From Opitutus sp. (lineage in GTDB: Bacteria > Verrucomicrobiota > Verrucomicrobiia > Opitutales > Opitutaceae): a stretch of DNA of 64,000 nucleotides. Each line of letters begins with the position of its first letter. Position 1 is the stretch's first letter. The notes below the pieces were generated by a model. It saw only the letters and a program-made list of their open reading frames with translations. It was not told the DNA's origin and did not search any database. Where the stretch lies: contig JACEUQ010000001.1 in assembly GCA_024998815.1 (NCBI GenBank), positions 372,001 through 436,000 on the forward strand, written 5' to 3'. The translations under genes and the position numbers were made by a program. Of the stretch, positions 62,763 through 64,000 are shown piece by piece.

Positions 62763-64000
62763 TCACATGCCGGGGAAACCGCCGCGGCCTTTCATCGTTT
62801 CCATCTGGCGCATCATCTTTTTCGCGCCGCCACCCTTGAGCATTTTCATCATCTTTTGCATCTGCTGGAACTGCTTGATGAGCTGGTTGACCTCCAAAAC
62901 TTTGACGCCGGCACCGTTGGCGATGCGTAGGCGGCGGTTGCCATTAAGAATGTCCGGCTTACGGCGCTCCTGAATGGTCATCGACTTGATGATGGCCTCC
63001 GTGCGCCCCATCTGCTGCTCGGCGTCGTCGGGGATTTGCATGCCGCTCATGCCGGGCATCATGCCCATGATGCTCTGCATCGAGCCGAGCTTTTTAATCT
63101 GCTGCATCTGCGCGAGGAAATCCTCGAGGTTGAAGTCGGCCTTGCGGAGCTTCTCCGCCATCTTTTCAGCCTCTTTCTGGTCGATGTTTTCCTGTGCACG
63201 TTCGACCAGTGAAACGACGTCGCCCATGCCGAGAATGCGCGAGGCCAGGCGGTCGGGATAAAAGGTGTCGAAGTCGGCAGTCTTTTCGCCGGTGCCGACA
63301 AACTTGATGGGCACGCCGGTGATCGACTTGATCGAGAGGGCGGCACCGCCACGGGCGTCACCATCGAGTTTGGTCAGGATAAGACCGGTGAGCACGAGGG
63401 CCTCATGGAAGGCCTTGGCAACGTTGACCGCCTCTTGGCCGAGCGCGCCGTCGGCCACCAGCAGGATCTCGTCGGGCTTGATGCGCTCGCGCAGTTTTTT
63501 GACCTCCTCGATCAAGTCGGTGTCGATCTGGAGGCGTCCGGCGGTATCGAACAAAACGGCGTCGGCACCGGCGGCTTGCGCGGCGGCCAAGCCGGCTGCG
63601 GCAATGGCGGGAACGTCCTTGCTGACGCGGTCGCTGTAGAAGCCGAGCTCCTCCTGTTTGGCGAGGATTTCGAGCTGGTCGATGGCGGCGGGGCGGTACA
63701 CGTCGCAGGCGATTACGAAGGGGCGGTAGCCGCGTTTTTTTAACAACTTGCCGAGCTTGACCGTCGAGGTGGTTTTACCCGACCCGTGCAAGCCGACCAT
63801 GAGCACTTTGAGCGGACGCGCGGTTGACAGATCGGTCGTGCCTTCACCGAGCAGGCGAACGAGTTCGTCGTTGATGATTTTGACGATCTGCTGGCCGGGG
63901 GTGACCGATTTGATCACCTCTTGGCCCACGCACTGGGCCTGGACGCGTTCGACGAATTCACGGGCGACCTTAAAGTGGACGTCGGCCGAAAGAAGGGCGG
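62763..64000 (-). CDS. ffh: signal recognition particle protein Ffh, 5' end outside the window
   Basis: 412 residues are in view. The frame continues to the right edge ([20 protein letters not shown]), so the first residues of the NG domain are missing and an internal GTG (residues GQEVIKS) is not the start. G1 is [17 protein letters not shown]3 is [13 protein letters not shown], preceded by [16 protein letters not shown]4 is [15 protein letters not shown]. The M domain ends with [20 protein letters not shown], a Met-rich region for binding signal sequences. It acts with 4.5S RNA and FtsY in co-translational targeting. Confidence 0.95.
   Translation of the reverse strand, partial: ALLSADVHFKVAREFVERVQAQCVGQEVIKSVTPGQQIVKIINDELVRLLGEGTTDLSTARPLKVLMVGLHGSGKTTSTVKLGKLLKKRGYRPFVIACDVYRPAAIDQLEILAKQEELGFYSDRVSKDVPAIAAAGLAAAQAAGADAVLFDTAGRLQIDTDLIEEVKKLRERIKPDEILLVADGALGQEAVNVAKAFHEALVLTGLILTKLDGDARGGAALSIKSITGVPIKFVGTGEKTADFDTFYPDRLASRILGMGDVVSLVERAQENIDQKEAEKMAEKLRKADFNLEDFLAQMQQIKKLGSMQSIMGMMPGMSGMQIPDDAEQQMGRTEAIIKSMTIQERRKPDILNGNRRLRIANGAGVKVLEVNQLIKQFQQMQKMMKMLKGGGAKKMMRQMETMKGRGGFPGM

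Overview
This window is a high-GC bacterial chromosome segment that most resembles a member of Verrucomicrobiota, probably family Opitutaceae. That placement is inferred from gene families, not from a marker-gene tree. It rests on a Minf_1886-type protein (a family known mainly from Verrucomicrobia and Planctomycetes), a secreted SHD1-like plus C39-like peptidase protein, a SecA with a long insertion, and abundant short palindromic intergenic repeats. No rRNA, tRNA or CRISPR array was seen.

Layout. At 1-1.5 kb a truncated DDE transposase lies beside an orphan STAS-domain gene. From 1.6 to 12.3 kb are core genes: purL, then an aroA-cmk-plsC operon, secA and a RidA-type gene. From 12.5 to 14.7 kb are two secreted proteins. 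From 14.7 to 19.8 kb is a gene-poor, palindrome-rich zone. A complete IS21-family element of 3382 bp (15713-19094) sits in it, with 40-bp terminal repeats, a 7-bp target duplication, and two accessory genes ahead of istA and istB. From 20.8 to 26.5 kb is a small divergent surface-polysaccharide cluster: GT2 and nucleotidyltransferase-fold genes one way, and O-antigen-ligase-like, GT4 and deacetylase-like genes the other way. Next come a cation P-type ATPase, a BrnT/BrnA-like toxin-antitoxin pair, a LemA-TPM-TPM operon, a TPMT-like methyltransferase, the Minf_1886 gene, an M16 peptidase, and an SGNH hydrolase-tlyA-nadK operon. An HNH nuclease and a DEAD-box helicase follow.

The functional heart is 42.4-56.6 kb, a nitrate-respiration island. 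Minus-strand genes in transcription order are napD, napA, a four-haem napB, an unknown Tat-like protein, a cupin, a DUF2249 protein, moaA, moaD, moaE, moeA, moaC, mog, a MOSC protein and mobA. Divergently there are a tetrahaem cytochrome c, an NrfC-like ferredoxin, an NrfD-like membrane subunit and an Rrf2 regulator. The island therefore holds a periplasmic nitrate reductase, most of the molybdenum-cofactor genes its catalytic subunit needs, and a quinol-oxidising module that could replace the absent napC or napGH.

The right end (56.6-64 kb) holds housekeeping and repair genes: a TauE-like permease, a Nudix hydrolase, radC, a Pal-like lipoprotein, a CbiX-like protein, trhO, an ogt-type alkyltransferase and the start-truncated ffh.

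The most unusual non-coding signal is a set of repeat families: a 5-copy double-palindrome element, a 27-bp palindrome found three times (once inside ogt), palindromes between Moco genes that even supply the C-terminus of MoaC, a MITE-like element with 16-bp ends, a 28-bp tandem repeat at the end of moaA, and four long C/G homopolymers between genes.
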